This document shows, one piece after another, positions 18,684 through 29,818 of a DNA stretch of 64,000 bases. A program made the position numbers and the translations under genes. The notes below the pieces were generated by a model. The model worked only from the letters and a program-made list of their open reading frames with translations, did no database searches and was not told the DNA's origin. Origin of the DNA: Methanobacterium petrolearium (GTDB lineage Archaea > Methanobacteriota > Methanobacteria > Methanobacteriales > Methanobacteriaceae); NCBI RefSeq assembly GCF_017873625.1, contig NZ_JAGGKL010000007.1, positions 87,412 through 151,411 on the forward strand, in the 5' to 3' direction. Each line of letters starts with the position of its first letter. Positions within the stretch are counted from its first letter, which is position 1.

Positions 18684-20051
18684 TTAATAACTGCTTTTAA
18701 CCTGTTCTTTTTTACTTTTAAGTCCTACAGTTAGAATAGTCATAATTAGGGCAACTACAGCCATGAACAGGAATGCATATGTATATCCTTCCAGATTCCC
18801 TGCGTACGATCCAATAACCGCTCCAATAAGAGCTCCTCCAATGAGTTGCCCGGCACTGGTGATTATGTTGATCAATGCCTGTCCCGATGCTCTTTCCTTG
18901 GGAGGGCTTTCCACCAGCATAATATAACGTGGAGGAGAGCCAATAGTTGTACTCATACCCACACCAACCAGCACACCGGCAAAAATGAATAGGTAGAAAG
19001 ATTCAGAGAAAGTGCTGAGTAAAAAAAGACCAATTATCATTATAGATGCCCCGGTAAACATGATATTCCGGGAACCAAACCTATCAAGGAGTTGTCCGAT
19101 GATTGGTGCACCAATAGCCATGGTCATGACTATAGGTAGTAACATTAAACTTGCATTTGATGAACTGAAAGCTAAAGCCACAATTACAAAGGAAGGTATG
19201 AAAACAGTTGAAGCCTGAATAAGACCAGTACCAATCATTATACCTGAAACCAGTCTAACCTCCTTGCTACCTAATAGATCAACCTGGATCAGGGGATCTG
19301 TGGATTTCAACTCCAACTTCAAAAGAACTGGTAACAGCAATATACTTAAAACCAGGAAAGGCCACACAGACAAAGAGAAAAAACTGGTTAAAAAGTTGTT
19401 AGTATCTATCTGGTTAATTGCGTAGGCTAAAAAAGAAACCAGGAACCCCAGAGTAAGTATGCCTGGCCAATCCAAACTGAGCTGCCTGTTTTTTTCACCC
19501 CTGGGGAGAATGTAAAGGCTTCCTGCTAGAACAATAACTGAAATTGGGATGTTAATGATGAACAGCCACTGCCAACCATAACCTAGGAGTAAACCCCCGA
19601 GTATAGGTCCTAAAACTCCTGATATACCCCAAACCGAACTCAAAACCCCCAAGGCTCCTCCGCGCTTTTCAGGTGGGAAGATGTCTCCAATAAATGCATT
19701 GGCAACTGGAAATATTCCCCCGGCACCCACACCCTGAATAGCCCTTCCCAGGAGTACCATTTCAAATGATATGGCTGTGATGGTTATCATTGAACCTGCA
19801 GCAAATAACAGGATGTTTACCAGGTAAACTGTTTTTCGCCCATGGATATCTGATAGTTTAGCCATTAATGGTGTTCCTATCATGAAAAAAAGAATATATA
19901 TGGTGAAAACCCATGATAACAACCGTTCATTAACCCCGAAGTAGGTTCCAATAGCAGGTAGTGCAGGGCCCACGATCCCGATATCCAGGGAGCCCATGAA
20001 CACACCCACCAGGAGTAAAATCAGTATCCTAGTTTGACCTTGATATACCAT
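18684..20051 (-). CDS. MFS drug-efflux-type transporter
   Basis: The protein has 455 residues and 12-14 predicted membrane helices. Major facilitator signatures are 'GPALPAIGTYFGVNE' (motif D1-like) after helix 1, 'AKLSDIHGRKTVY' (motif A) between helices 2 and 3, and 'GVLGPILGGLL' (motif C of proton antiporters) in helix 5. Proton-driven efflux of a small toxic compound is the best guess, but the substrate cannot be read from sequence. No ribosome site is evident before ATG 20051. It follows the alpha/beta hydrolase gene on the same strand by about 80 bp. Confidence 0.88.
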   Translation of the reverse strand: MVYQGQTRILILLLVGVFMGSLDIGIVGPALPAIGTYFGVNERLLSWVFTIYILFFMIGTPLMAKLSDIHGRKTVYLVNILLFAAGSMITITAISFEMVLLGRAIQGVGAGGIFPVANAFIGDIFPPEKRGGALGVLSSVWGISGVLGPILGGLLLGYGWQWLFIINIPISVIVLAGSLYILPRGEKNRQLSLDWPGILTLGFLVSFLAYAINQIDTNNFLTSFFSLSVWPFLVLSILLLPVLLKLELKSTDPLIQVDLLGSKEVRLVSGIMIGTGLIQASTVFIPSFVIVALAFSSSNASLMLLPIVMTMAIGAPIIGQLLDRFGSRNIMFTGASIMIIGLFLLSTFSESFYLFIFAGVLVGVGMSTTIGSPPRYIMLVESPPKERASGQALINIITSAGQLIGGALIGAVIGSYAGNLEGYTYAFLFMAVVALIMTILTVGLKSKKEQVKSSY

Positions 20052-20132
20052 AAAAACAATTTTAATTTCCGGTTAAAAAGGTTTTCTCTCGAGATATCCT
20101 AGGAAGTTCCGGTAAAAAGCTGGTTGAAAATG

Positions 20133-20921
20133 CTAAAAATTTTTTAAAAACTTATAAATCAAATCATAAGTGTCCTGGGGGTTTTCCACCAGGAGATTAT
20201 GACCCACACCCTCCATTACTTCCATTTTTGAATTGGGGATGGCATTTTTAATTTTATTAGCATGATATAAGGGAGTGAAAACATCTTCTCGTCCTGCAAT
20301 AATCAGGGTAGGGGAATTGACATTTTTCAAGGAACCAATAAAGTTAACTTGCTGACAGGCCTTTATTGACTCCTTTAAAGCAGGAATAGAACTGGTTTTT
20401 CCCATAAGATCTCTAACTTCTCGGAAGAATTCCCTGTTTTTTGCAATGAATTCTGGAGTGTTAGCCAGTTTGAGGCAATGGTCAAAAAAGGCATTATAAC
20501 CCTCATCATTTAATGTTTTTAAAAGTTCCCGGAAAATGGAGTCCAGATGAAAATCAACACAGCTAAACGAGGAAATAAGGATTAAAGATCTGATTTTATC
20601 TGGACGTTTAAGTGCCAGTTGTTGTAATATGGCACCGCCCATAGAATGGCCTATAAAGTGTGCCTGTTTTATATTCAGTGATTCTAAAAGCTGATTAATG
20701 TCATTTGAGAATAATTCTATGCTGTATTGTTCAGGAGTTTTACTGGATCTGCCATGACCCCTCAGATCCACTGCTAGAACCCGGAAATTTTCTTCCAGTA
20801 GGGGGGTTAACCCGCCCCATACCGTATGATCACTTCCCAGGCCATGCACGAGAACCATAGGATAACCTGTTCCCCTGTCCTGGTAATATAGGTCTAAATC
20901 ATTTAAGGTAAGTTTATTCAT
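20133..20921 (-). CDS. Alpha/beta hydrolase
   Basis: This 262-residue soluble enzyme has the complete alpha/beta hydrolase plan: oxyanion 'VLVHGLGSDHTVW', the strand 'VLAVDLRGHGRSS', and nucleophile elbow 'GHSMGG' with S93. The acid is in 'LIIAGREDVFTP', and the catalytic His in 'MEGVGHNLLVENP' lies about 20 residues before the end. It is likely an esterase, lactonase or similar; the substrate is unknown. It precedes an MFS exporter on the same strand, so the two may be co-expressed. Confidence 0.9.
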   Translation of the reverse strand: MNKLTLNDLDLYYQDRGTGYPMVLVHGLGSDHTVWGGLTPLLEENFRVLAVDLRGHGRSSKTPEQYSIELFSNDINQLLESLNIKQAHFIGHSMGGAILQQLALKRPDKIRSLILISSFSCVDFHLDSIFRELLKTLNDEGYNAFFDHCLKLANTPEFIAKNREFFREVRDLMGKTSSIPALKESIKACQQVNFIGSLKNVNSPTLIIAGREDVFTPLYHANKIKNAIPNSKMEVMEGVGHNLLVENPQDTYDLIYKFLKNF

Positions 20922-21104
20922 GTTAACTGATTATAAACTGTTTATACTAGAATTTTTCTATTAATCCTAGTTTGAAGTGTAACAAGTTGAATTTAGTCAT
21001 TTGTTTGGGATAACAGTAAAGTAAAAAGAGAACACTTTTTTTGTGTATCTGGAAAATATTTTGTAAAACTTGTTAAAATTAACTACTCTAAAAGTTAAAA
21101 ATAA

Positions 21105-23918
<2,814 letters not shown>

Positions 23919-24115
23919 GATAATCTTCTTATCACAATATATGCAGGGAGAGGTATAAATAAACTGGTGATCTGTTCACAGATGAATCAGGTCAATTAAC
24001 AACTAATTCCTTTACCTTTGAACACATGAAATCTAAGATTAATGATTTTGGAGATGAATAAATATATAGAAAAGCAATAAAGTATCATTTAACCTATTAA
24101 AATATTTAATTTTTT

Positions 24116-25294
24116 TTAATTAAGGTTTTTTAAAGTTTCAAGTTCGTTTTTTACATTCAAATACTCTGTGACATCTTCACAAAAGACAAAAACGCCACCA
24201 ATATCGCCAGATGACAGATTCCAGGGTTTTATTTCACAATTTAAATATTTAACATTCCCATCTGGATCTACAAATTCAACTTCATCCAGGCAGACTGTTG
24301 AACCATTTAATGCTTTTTTATGAACTTCTTTCCATTCATCAGGAAAATTAGGGAGGAGTTCATATAAACTTTTGCCACGAATCTTTCCATTTTTTAAACC
24401 ATGATCTTCAATCCAGAGTTTGCTGACGGCAAGGAATCTCATTTGAGTGTCAAACATGGCAATACTTATTGGTGCGTGATTTATGAATTGTTCGAATCCT
24501 TCATCACGTTTTTTCAAAACATGATTAGCAATTTTTAACTTTTCCTCATAAATTTTATGCTCTGTAATGTCTCTGGCAACTGCAACTATGGCTACGATAT
24601 TTTTGTTTTCATCCAGGACTGGTTCACCTGCCCATGAAAACCAACGCAATCCCTGTTTCGTAGTTAAACTATTCACAAAGTATCCATCCTTACCTGATTT
24701 CAAAACTTTCCTAAAAGCTTTTTCTACGGATTCAATATTACCACCATTTAGAAAATCTTTATAATGTTGACCTAATATTTTTTCTTTGATTAAACCAAAT
24801 GTTTCACAATAACTTGGACTTACAAAAAGAAATCGCCCTTCTAAGTCTAATTTTATAACTAAATCTCTCTGAGATTGGACGATGAGACGATAATTAGCCT
24901 CTTTTTCTTTTAATTTATTTTCCATTTTGCTTTTGTAAAGAGCTAATTCAATAACATAGTAAAGTTCTGCAGGCTGAAATGGTTTTAATATATAACCATA
25001 TGGTTCTGTTTTTTTAGCTTTTTCAAGAGTTACTTCATTAGAATGAGCTGTTAAATAAACCACAGGAATTTTTAATTGATTAATTTCATTAACAGCATCA
25101 ATTCCATCTATTTCTCCTCTTAAAATAATATCCATCAAAATAAGATCTGGTTTTATTTCTAAAGCTTTAGTTACAGCTTCTTCACCACTTGAAGCAATGT
25201 AGGGGACTTGATAACCAAAAGATTCTAATATACCTTTGACATCCATTGCAGTGATGGTTTCATCTTCTACTACAAGGATTTTGATATTGTTCAT
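24116..25294 (-). CDS. Receiver-PAS-PAS signalling protein without kinase domain
   Basis: This 392-residue soluble protein starts with a CheY-like receiver domain (residues 1-120; D55 in 'LILMDIILRG', K in 'YILKPFQPAE'). Two PAS domains follow at about 135-260 and 275-385, the first ending in 'VAVARDITEHKIYEEKL' (a PAC motif). No HisKA or HATPase region follows, so it cannot phosphorylate. It probably passes a phosphorylation signal on through PAS-mediated interactions. AAGGAGA precedes the ATG. The architecture resembles the receiver protein at 2192-3061 only in its first domain. Confidence 0.9.
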   Translation of the reverse strand: MNNIKILVVEDETITAMDVKGILESFGYQVPYIASSGEEAVTKALEIKPDLILMDIILRGEIDGIDAVNEINQLKIPVVYLTAHSNEVTLEKAKKTEPYGYILKPFQPAELYYVIELALYKSKMENKLKEKEANYRLIVQSQRDLVIKLDLEGRFLFVSPSYCETFGLIKEKILGQHYKDFLNGGNIESVEKAFRKVLKSGKDGYFVNSLTTKQGLRWFSWAGEPVLDENKNIVAIVAVARDITEHKIYEEKLKIANHVLKKRDEGFEQFINHAPISIAMFDTQMRFLAVSKLWIEDHGLKNGKIRGKSLYELLPNFPDEWKEVHKKALNGSTVCLDEVEFVDPDGNVKYLNCEIKPWNLSSGDIGGVFVFCEDVTEYLNVKNELETLKNLN

Positions 25295-25385
25295 AAGTAA
25301 AAATCTCCTTTGAAAAACTAAGGTGAAGGTTATAAATAAATGTGATCATAGACTGTAATCGGTTCCACGAACCTTTAACTAAAAT

Positions 25386-25868
25386 TCAGAACAGCCTGGT
25401 CTGATAATCATTACCAATCTTCTCTAGAGTTCCATCTCCCAGTATATGGGTGATTTTAAAACCATTTTTCAGCAGTGATTGGCTGATAAGATGGTGGCGA
25501 TGGCAACGATTAGGATCCTCCTCACTGCACATTAAAACAATCCTATTATCCTCTGCTTGATCCATGAGTTCATTAAGTCCCTCCTGATATTTACCATCAG
25601 CTTCCAGGCGGTGATATACCAGTCTATCCTCATGGTAAAACCTCTTATCACGAGGTTTGCCACCAATCTTGTTTCCCAGATAAATGTATTTTATGTGGTG
25701 GTCATCAAGTGCTTTTTCCAATGGTTTCTTGTTGAAATGAGGGGAGTATTTGCTGTAGGGACTGGACCTGACATCCACCACCATACTGATATCCTGTTTC
25801 TGGATGAGTCCCAGAAATGAGGATAAAAGATGGTTGCTGTGGCCAATGGTGAAAATTTCAGTGTTCAT
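25386..25868 (-). CDS. DUF488 family protein
   Basis: The 160-residue protein matches the DUF488 family: 'IFTIGHSNHLLSSFLGLI' at the N-terminus, 'VVDVRSSPYSKYSPHFNK', and the conserved 'IVLMCSEEDPNRCHRHHLIS' with its Cys, Arg and His residues. The family is widespread and its biochemical role is unassigned; the conserved Cys/His cluster suggests an enzyme or metal site. I prefer ATG 25868 over the upstream TTG at 25880. Confidence 0.88.
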   Translation of the reverse strand: MNTEIFTIGHSNHLLSSFLGLIQKQDISMVVDVRSSPYSKYSPHFNKKPLEKALDDHHIKYIYLGNKIGGKPRDKRFYHEDRLVYHRLEADGKYQEGLNELMDQAEDNRIVLMCSEEDPNRCHRHHLISQSLLKNGFKITHILGDGTLEKIGNDYQTRLF

Positions 25869-26012
25869 GTGATCATTCAAGTTTTTTTTGGTTCATGCTT
25901 CAATTTAACGTACTATTTTTTTATTAGAAATTTAAGAATTCAAATGGTTCTTTGGTATTAGTTATATTTAAACACGTGTAAGGGTATCAATAAAATAAGG
26001 GAGGATCCAATC

Positions 26013-26249
26013 ATGGTTGATACAAAAGACAAGGTTGAACCGAAAACTATCCGGTACACAATGGGTATTATGGAACATACCCAGATTAATTTGATCAATA
26101 CACATAAAAACCATCAACATGGCCTTAAAAATAGGGATCCGGTGATTATTATCCATAAAGATGATTTTAGTAAAATAGTTGATGACATTCCAGATAAAGC
26201 CCTTCAGGATAAGTTCAGAGAGCTTTACAAAATCGTGAAAGAATGGTAA
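26013..26249 (+). CDS. Small charged protein, unknown function
   Basis: A well-placed GGGAGGAT precedes the ATG of this 78-residue ORF. The product is hydrophilic and predicted helical (DKALQDKFRELYKIVKEW at the C-terminus), with a His/Asn-rich centre 'INTHKNHQHGLKNRDP' and a strand 'VIIIHKDDFSKI'. No known domain is recognised. The divergent orientation to the DUF488 gene suggests a promoter in the 140-bp spacer. Confidence 0.65.
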   Translation: MVDTKDKVEPKTIRYTMGIMEHTQINLINTHKNHQHGLKNRDPVIIIHKDDFSKIVDDIPDKALQDKFRELYKIVKEW

Positions 26250-26282
26250 TTATTGTTTAAGAAATAAATTTATAGATATCTC

Positions 26283-26600
26283 TTATTTTTCCCGATATTC
26301 CACTTTAAAATCTTTCCAGGGATTTTTACCAGTTTTGGATGGCTGTTTACCATTGTAGGTTATGCGTACCTCCAGTCCCAGATCCACCTTTTTCATCAGA
26401 TCATCCAGGACCTTGGAACCCCAGATCTTCACCTCACCGGCACTGGTTTTCATGGTGTAAAGTTTGCTCTTGTACTGACCCACATCTTCCTCCAATTCAA
26501 TGTAGGTGCCCTGTAATGTTTCTCCAATGGCTTCAGGCTCCCAGAAACTCGGTTTTTCAACTACATCTTCATCTCTTTTAACTTCTTTCCATTTGCTCAT
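26283..26600 (-). CDS. Small protein, possible OB-fold nucleic-acid binder
   Basis: The ORF encodes 105 residues with GGAGA before the ATG. The sequence alternates strands ('LQGTYIELEEDVGQYKSKLYTM', shown here in part: 'GTYIELEEDVGQYKSKLYTM', then 'GEVKIWGSKVLDDLMKKV' and 'LEVRITYNGKQPS'). This resembles compact OB-fold proteins, including phage-type single-strand binding proteins. The fold assignment is an inference from strand spacing only. It converges with the small gene ending at 26249, 33 bp away. Confidence 0.6.
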   Translation of the reverse strand: MSKWKEVKRDEDVVEKPSFWEPEAIGETLQGTYIELEEDVGQYKSKLYTMKTSAGEVKIWGSKVLDDLMKKVDLGLEVRITYNGKQPSKTGKNPWKDFKVEYREK

Positions 26601-26756
26601 AGCAGGGTCTCTCCTTCTACAGATAATCTTATTTAATAGCCACTATCCTCATGTTGAATGTTCATTTATTATTTTTAACCATAAATGGTTTTATACTTAT
26701 CATGAGGACACGAAGTAAACACCGATACAGTGGATAGTGTTTAATGGCAATAAGAA

Positions 26757-26771
26757 ATTATTATATATAAA
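26757..26771 (+). promoter_or_regulatory. TATA-box promoter of the lipoprotein gene
   Basis: The stretch 'attattatatataaaa' lies about 45-55 bases before ATG 26815, following a purine-rich BRE-like 'aagaaa'. This fits an archaeal promoter starting transcription about 25 bases downstream. Confidence 0.55.
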
Positions 26772-26814
26772 AAAAGCCATAATAACATTAATAAAATGTT
26801 TAAGGTGAGGGGAA

Positions 26815-27372
26815 ATGAAAGTTGATTATAAAACGTACATAATAATGCTAATAATAGCAGCAAGTATAGTCATGGTGTCTGGATGTGCCAGTACCTACCA
26901 AACATTTAACAATTCAGGTTTATACCTGCAGTATCCCGGAAACTGGACAGGGATTGATGTTCCAGCCACAGACCAGGATCTGGCAACCCAATCCGGCTTT
27001 AACATAATAGGAGTCTTTGTAGATGGACAATCAATTGGCAACTACACCTATATCATGGAAATCGGTGCCGGAAACATCACCGATATCAATCTCACTGCAG
27101 CAGCTGATAACTTAAACAACAATTACATAGTAAATGAAGCAGATCAGGCCCCACTGGTGAACCGGACAACACTTAAAAATGGGTACGATGCCATTATCTA
27201 CTCATATAATGCCACAGGAGCTTCATCCAACCTGACAGTATTTGCGACTACTTATGTTTTCTCCAAAGATAACCAAACTGCCTACTACATTATCTTCGGA
27301 ACTCCCCTAGGTGATACTGCAGAGACCCAGGAAACGATACAAAAAATCGCAGACTCAATTAAAATAGACTAA
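26815..27372 (+). CDS. Secreted lipoprotein, PsbP/CF-like small domain
   Basis: This 185-residue protein has an N-terminal signal segment and lipobox (IVMVSGCAS), which suggest lipid anchoring outside the membrane. The mature part resembles PsbP-like proteins: 'NNSGLYLQYPGNWTG' (soluble-domain opening), central strands, and 'YYIIFGTPLGDTAETQETIQKIADSIKI' at the end. Such single-domain lipoproteins are frequent in Methanobacterium and are of unknown role. It follows a clear TATA box. Confidence 0.75.
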   Translation: MKVDYKTYIIMLIIAASIVMVSGCASTYQTFNNSGLYLQYPGNWTGIDVPATDQDLATQSGFNIIGVFVDGQSIGNYTYIMEIGAGNITDINLTAAADNLNNNYIVNEADQAPLVNRTTLKNGYDAIIYSYNATGASSNLTVFATTYVFSKDNQTAYYIIFGTPLGDTAETQETIQKIADSIKID

Positions 27373-27759
27373 AAAAAGGTTAGATGGGTTCAATTATGAT
27401 ATGATCCCCATCTCATCCTTTATTTAATGAAGGAAATCTATTTATTTTTCAAACTTCCCATTTTGATTGCTGTGAATTTAGAATAAATTATCATCTCATT
27501 AGAAAATAAACCATGTACTCATTTTTACAGGGATAACTCCAATTTCATCACATTAAAATTCCAGTACCATCTAAACCAACATTTATTTTAATGGATATAA
27601 CCCAATACTTATGCAGGATGCATTGGTTGTACTTCGTGTCTACCTCAAAAAACCAATGTATCCCATTCTACTATTACCCGGTTTAACTTTTCTAAAATCA
27701 TTAATTATTTGTTTTATAATAAGAACAACTGGATAAAAATAGAGTCATGGTGTGACCAA
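27373..27759. other. Intergenic with a hairpin
   Basis: No gene is seen. CATTGGTT at about 27620 and AACCAATG at about 27651 form an 8-bp inverted repeat around a 24-base loop. The loop contains ACTTCGTGTC, whose reverse complement GACACGAAGT also occurs at 26707, upstream of the lipoprotein gene. The paired motif might be a shared operator or a relic element. Confidence 0.4.
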
Positions 27760-28239
27760 ATGGGAAAACCAGTCTGGATAATTATAATAATTGCCGTAGC
27801 TATCTGCATTTGTTGTGGTTTCTACATATCCACAGTCATGGTTTTTCCTGAAAACCCGGCGACTCATGGTTATTTTGATATGATATGTGGAATGCCATTT
27901 GTCAGTACACATGGCCCTCACCCTGAAACATTCTGGCAGAAGGGAGGCGATTGCGATGACCGTGCCAGGGTATTTAAGGCTTACCTTGAAAGTAAAGGTG
28001 CAACTGGAGTTCAATTATGTTGGATGTGCAGAATTGAAAATGGTACCATGGTCAAAACCAGGACCGGGGATTATTCACACGAATTTGTGGTCTGGAATAA
28101 CCGGGTGTACAACCCTTCACATAACCAATCCAGACAATTTTACAATGCACCCATACATGAATATCAGGCATTTGCCTCAAAAAGTCATGGTTTCAACACC
28201 TGGTATTTTGAAAACCAAACTGTGGGAATTTCATTCTAA
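27760..28239 (+). CDS. Membrane-anchored transglutaminase-like protein
   Basis: From ATG 27760 (GGTGTGA upstream) the protein has 159 residues: an N-terminal membrane helix (VWIIIIIAVAICICCGFYI), then a small transglutaminase-like cysteine-protease fold. The candidate catalytic Cys is in 'KGGDCDDRARVFKAYLESKG', the His in 'YSHEFVVWNNRVYNPS', and an acidic or polar partner follows. The active site should face outside the membrane. An upstream in-frame ATG at 27709 would add 17 residues of non-signal sequence. Candidate roles are protease or cross-linking in the envelope. Confidence 0.75.
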   Translation: MGKPVWIIIIIAVAICICCGFYISTVMVFPENPATHGYFDMICGMPFVSTHGPHPETFWQKGGDCDDRARVFKAYLESKGATGVQLCWMCRIENGTMVKTRTGDYSHEFVVWNNRVYNPSHNQSRQFYNAPIHEYQAFASKSHGFNTWYFENQTVGISF

Positions 28240-28389
28240 AAGACTAATAACATTGGGGCCATCATTTTAGAAGATTAATACTCTTGAAAATTCCATTTTA
28301 GAAGATTCATCTCTTTGGGACCATCATTTTAAAAGATGAATAGCCTTGAAAATTCCATTTTAGAAATGTACATTCGTGGTAACATCCTC
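28229..28389. repeat. ~31-bp imperfect tandem repeat between convergent genes
   Basis: Five to six diverged units of 'ccat(c)attttagaagatt' with alternating tails (tcttgaaaatt, tctttgggacc) begin at about 28229, 28261, 28293, 28323, 28355 and 28383. The clearest higher-order period is 62 bp. The first unit overlaps the stop of the transglutaminase-like gene, and the last reaches the stop of the PLD-like gene. Confidence 0.75.
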
Positions 28390-28911
28390 TTAGAAGTGAT
28401 CATCACTCATGATGGGTTCCAGATCCCGGTGATCCTTTAAATCCTCTTTAGTAAGAGGTGTGGCCTTCTCCCAGTAACCATAGATTTCAGGGACCAGTTC
28501 GGGTAGGATGGATGTTTTCCCGGTTACTGTGGTTTCCAGTGATTTATGAAGACTGTACCAGTACCAGTTGGCACTGCCCAGATAGAAGGTTATATCATCT
28601 ATAATTATGACCTTGGAGTGGAGTTGGGGGAGTGTTCTGGCCTGAAAGTTTTCCAGATTTTCCTGGGCCAGGTTCAGTGCAGACATGGTCTTACCATCAA
28701 CCAGGCCATCATCATCTATACGCACCAGGAATAAGACAGCTAAATCTGGTTGTGGTAGTGAATCTATAACTATCCGTGTAAAATAAGCATCAAGCCAGGG
28801 GCCAACTATCATAATGCTGTTGGTTGCCTGCAGGATACTGTTCTGGAGTTGTGGGATTATTTGATCCTTACCCAGCAGGGTCAACTTTTCAGGTGTTGCA
28901 TTTGGATTCAT
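28390..28911 (-). CDS. Phospholipase D-like protein, single HKD motif
   Basis: This 173-residue PLD-superfamily protein has one active-site motif, 'LHSKVIIIDDITFYLGSANW' (HxKx4D...GSANW), at about residues 97-117. One-motif members work as homodimers; many are nucleases such as Nuc or BfiL-type enzymes. The N-terminal 'ILQATNSIMIVGPWLD' is the usual first strand-helix. Substrate (DNA, RNA or lipid) cannot be decided from sequence. No signal peptide is visible, so the protein is cytoplasmic. Confidence 0.85.
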   Translation of the reverse strand: MNPNATPEKLTLLGKDQIIPQLQNSILQATNSIMIVGPWLDAYFTRIVIDSLPQPDLAVLFLVRIDDDGLVDGKTMSALNLAQENLENFQARTLPQLHSKVIIIDDITFYLGSANWYWYSLHKSLETTVTGKTSILPELVPEIYGYWEKATPLTKEDLKDHRDLEPIMSDDHF

Positions 28912-28988
28912 AATGACTAGTGGCTATGTTATTAGCTGTTATGGAAAAAAAATAAAGAATAAGTAATTTTTTTAAAAAAAGGTACTTT

Positions 28989-29420
28989 TTATTCCACTTT
29001 AACCTCAAAAGTTTCTTTCTTCTCCAGCTTGGGCATGATGATGGTTAAAACGCCGTTATCGAATTTGGCAGTGACATCATTCAGTTTCACCTTGGCTGGT
29101 AATATTAAAGTACGGGCAGCAGAAGCATAACGTCTTTCCTTCTTATGGTAAGTTACTCCTTCTTGGTCAGTTTCTTCGGAATGTTCTGCCCTGATCTCCA
29201 GGGAATCCTCGGTAAGATCGATCTTTATATCCTCACGGTTAACACCGGGTAGATCGGTTTTAACCACGATGTTATCATCGTTTTCTATAACATCCATGGC
29301 AGGTTTAGCTGGTCCCCCCTGATATTTGGCAATGGCTTTATCAAGATCTCCCTGTCTTTCCTTAAGAGTTTGAAGCATGTCACTAAATAGCTGTTCTGCA
29401 GTTCCTTTTTTCTCACTCAT
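28989..29420 (-). CDS. Small heat-shock protein, Hsp20/alpha-crystallin family
   Basis: The ATG at 29420 with GGGAGG upstream yields 143 residues; the longer frame from 29492 lacks a ribosome site. The alpha-crystallin domain spans about residues 45-140 ('VVKTDLPGVNREDIKIDLTE', 'GVTYHKKERRYASAARTL', 'ANFDNGVLTI'-like 'AKFDNGVLTIIMPKL'). It is an ATP-independent holdase that binds unfolding proteins. The C-terminal IxI motif is not obvious (ends KKETFEVKVE). A heat-responsive promoter likely lies at 29430-29600. Confidence 0.92.
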   Translation of the reverse strand: MSEKKGTAEQLFSDMLQTLKERQGDLDKAIAKYQGGPAKPAMDVIENDDNIVVKTDLPGVNREDIKIDLTEDSLEIRAEHSEETDQEGVTYHKKERRYASAARTLILPAKVKLNDVTAKFDNGVLTIIMPKLEKKETFEVKVE

Positions 29421-29770
29421 GTTAATCCTCCCAGAATTTTTATAATCCAGGATATAACGCTGTCTTAAATCAGCGATCCTGACTGTACTCACCTTCTAGT
29501 TATGTTGTTTAGAACACTTAATAGTTTCCACTGAGTTTTTATGTTCCACTAAAAACCTCGTTTATTTTTCACTGAAATTCGTGTTACACAATTAATTTAA
29601 TGCCGGTATTTTGCCAGGAAAATATCAGTGTGATTTTTTTTTTTAGTGATGAAAACTTTTATAAGGGAAGTAATACCAATTTTTTATTATAAATTTTTTT
29701 ATGAGGGTGTATTCGTAGTTGAAAATATTGGAAAAATTTAATTTTAATATTATAAAAACGCAAAACAATA

Positions 29771-29786
29771 CTTTAAATATTATATA
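29771..29786 (+). promoter_or_regulatory. TATA-box promoter of the second MFS gene
   Basis: The sequence 'ctttaaatattatata' ends about 33 bases before ATG 29819. This is archaeal TATA spacing for a very short leader. Confidence 0.5.
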
Positions 29787-29818
29787 CAGGTTTTTTTTAA
29801 CTGTTATATCAGTGGTTA

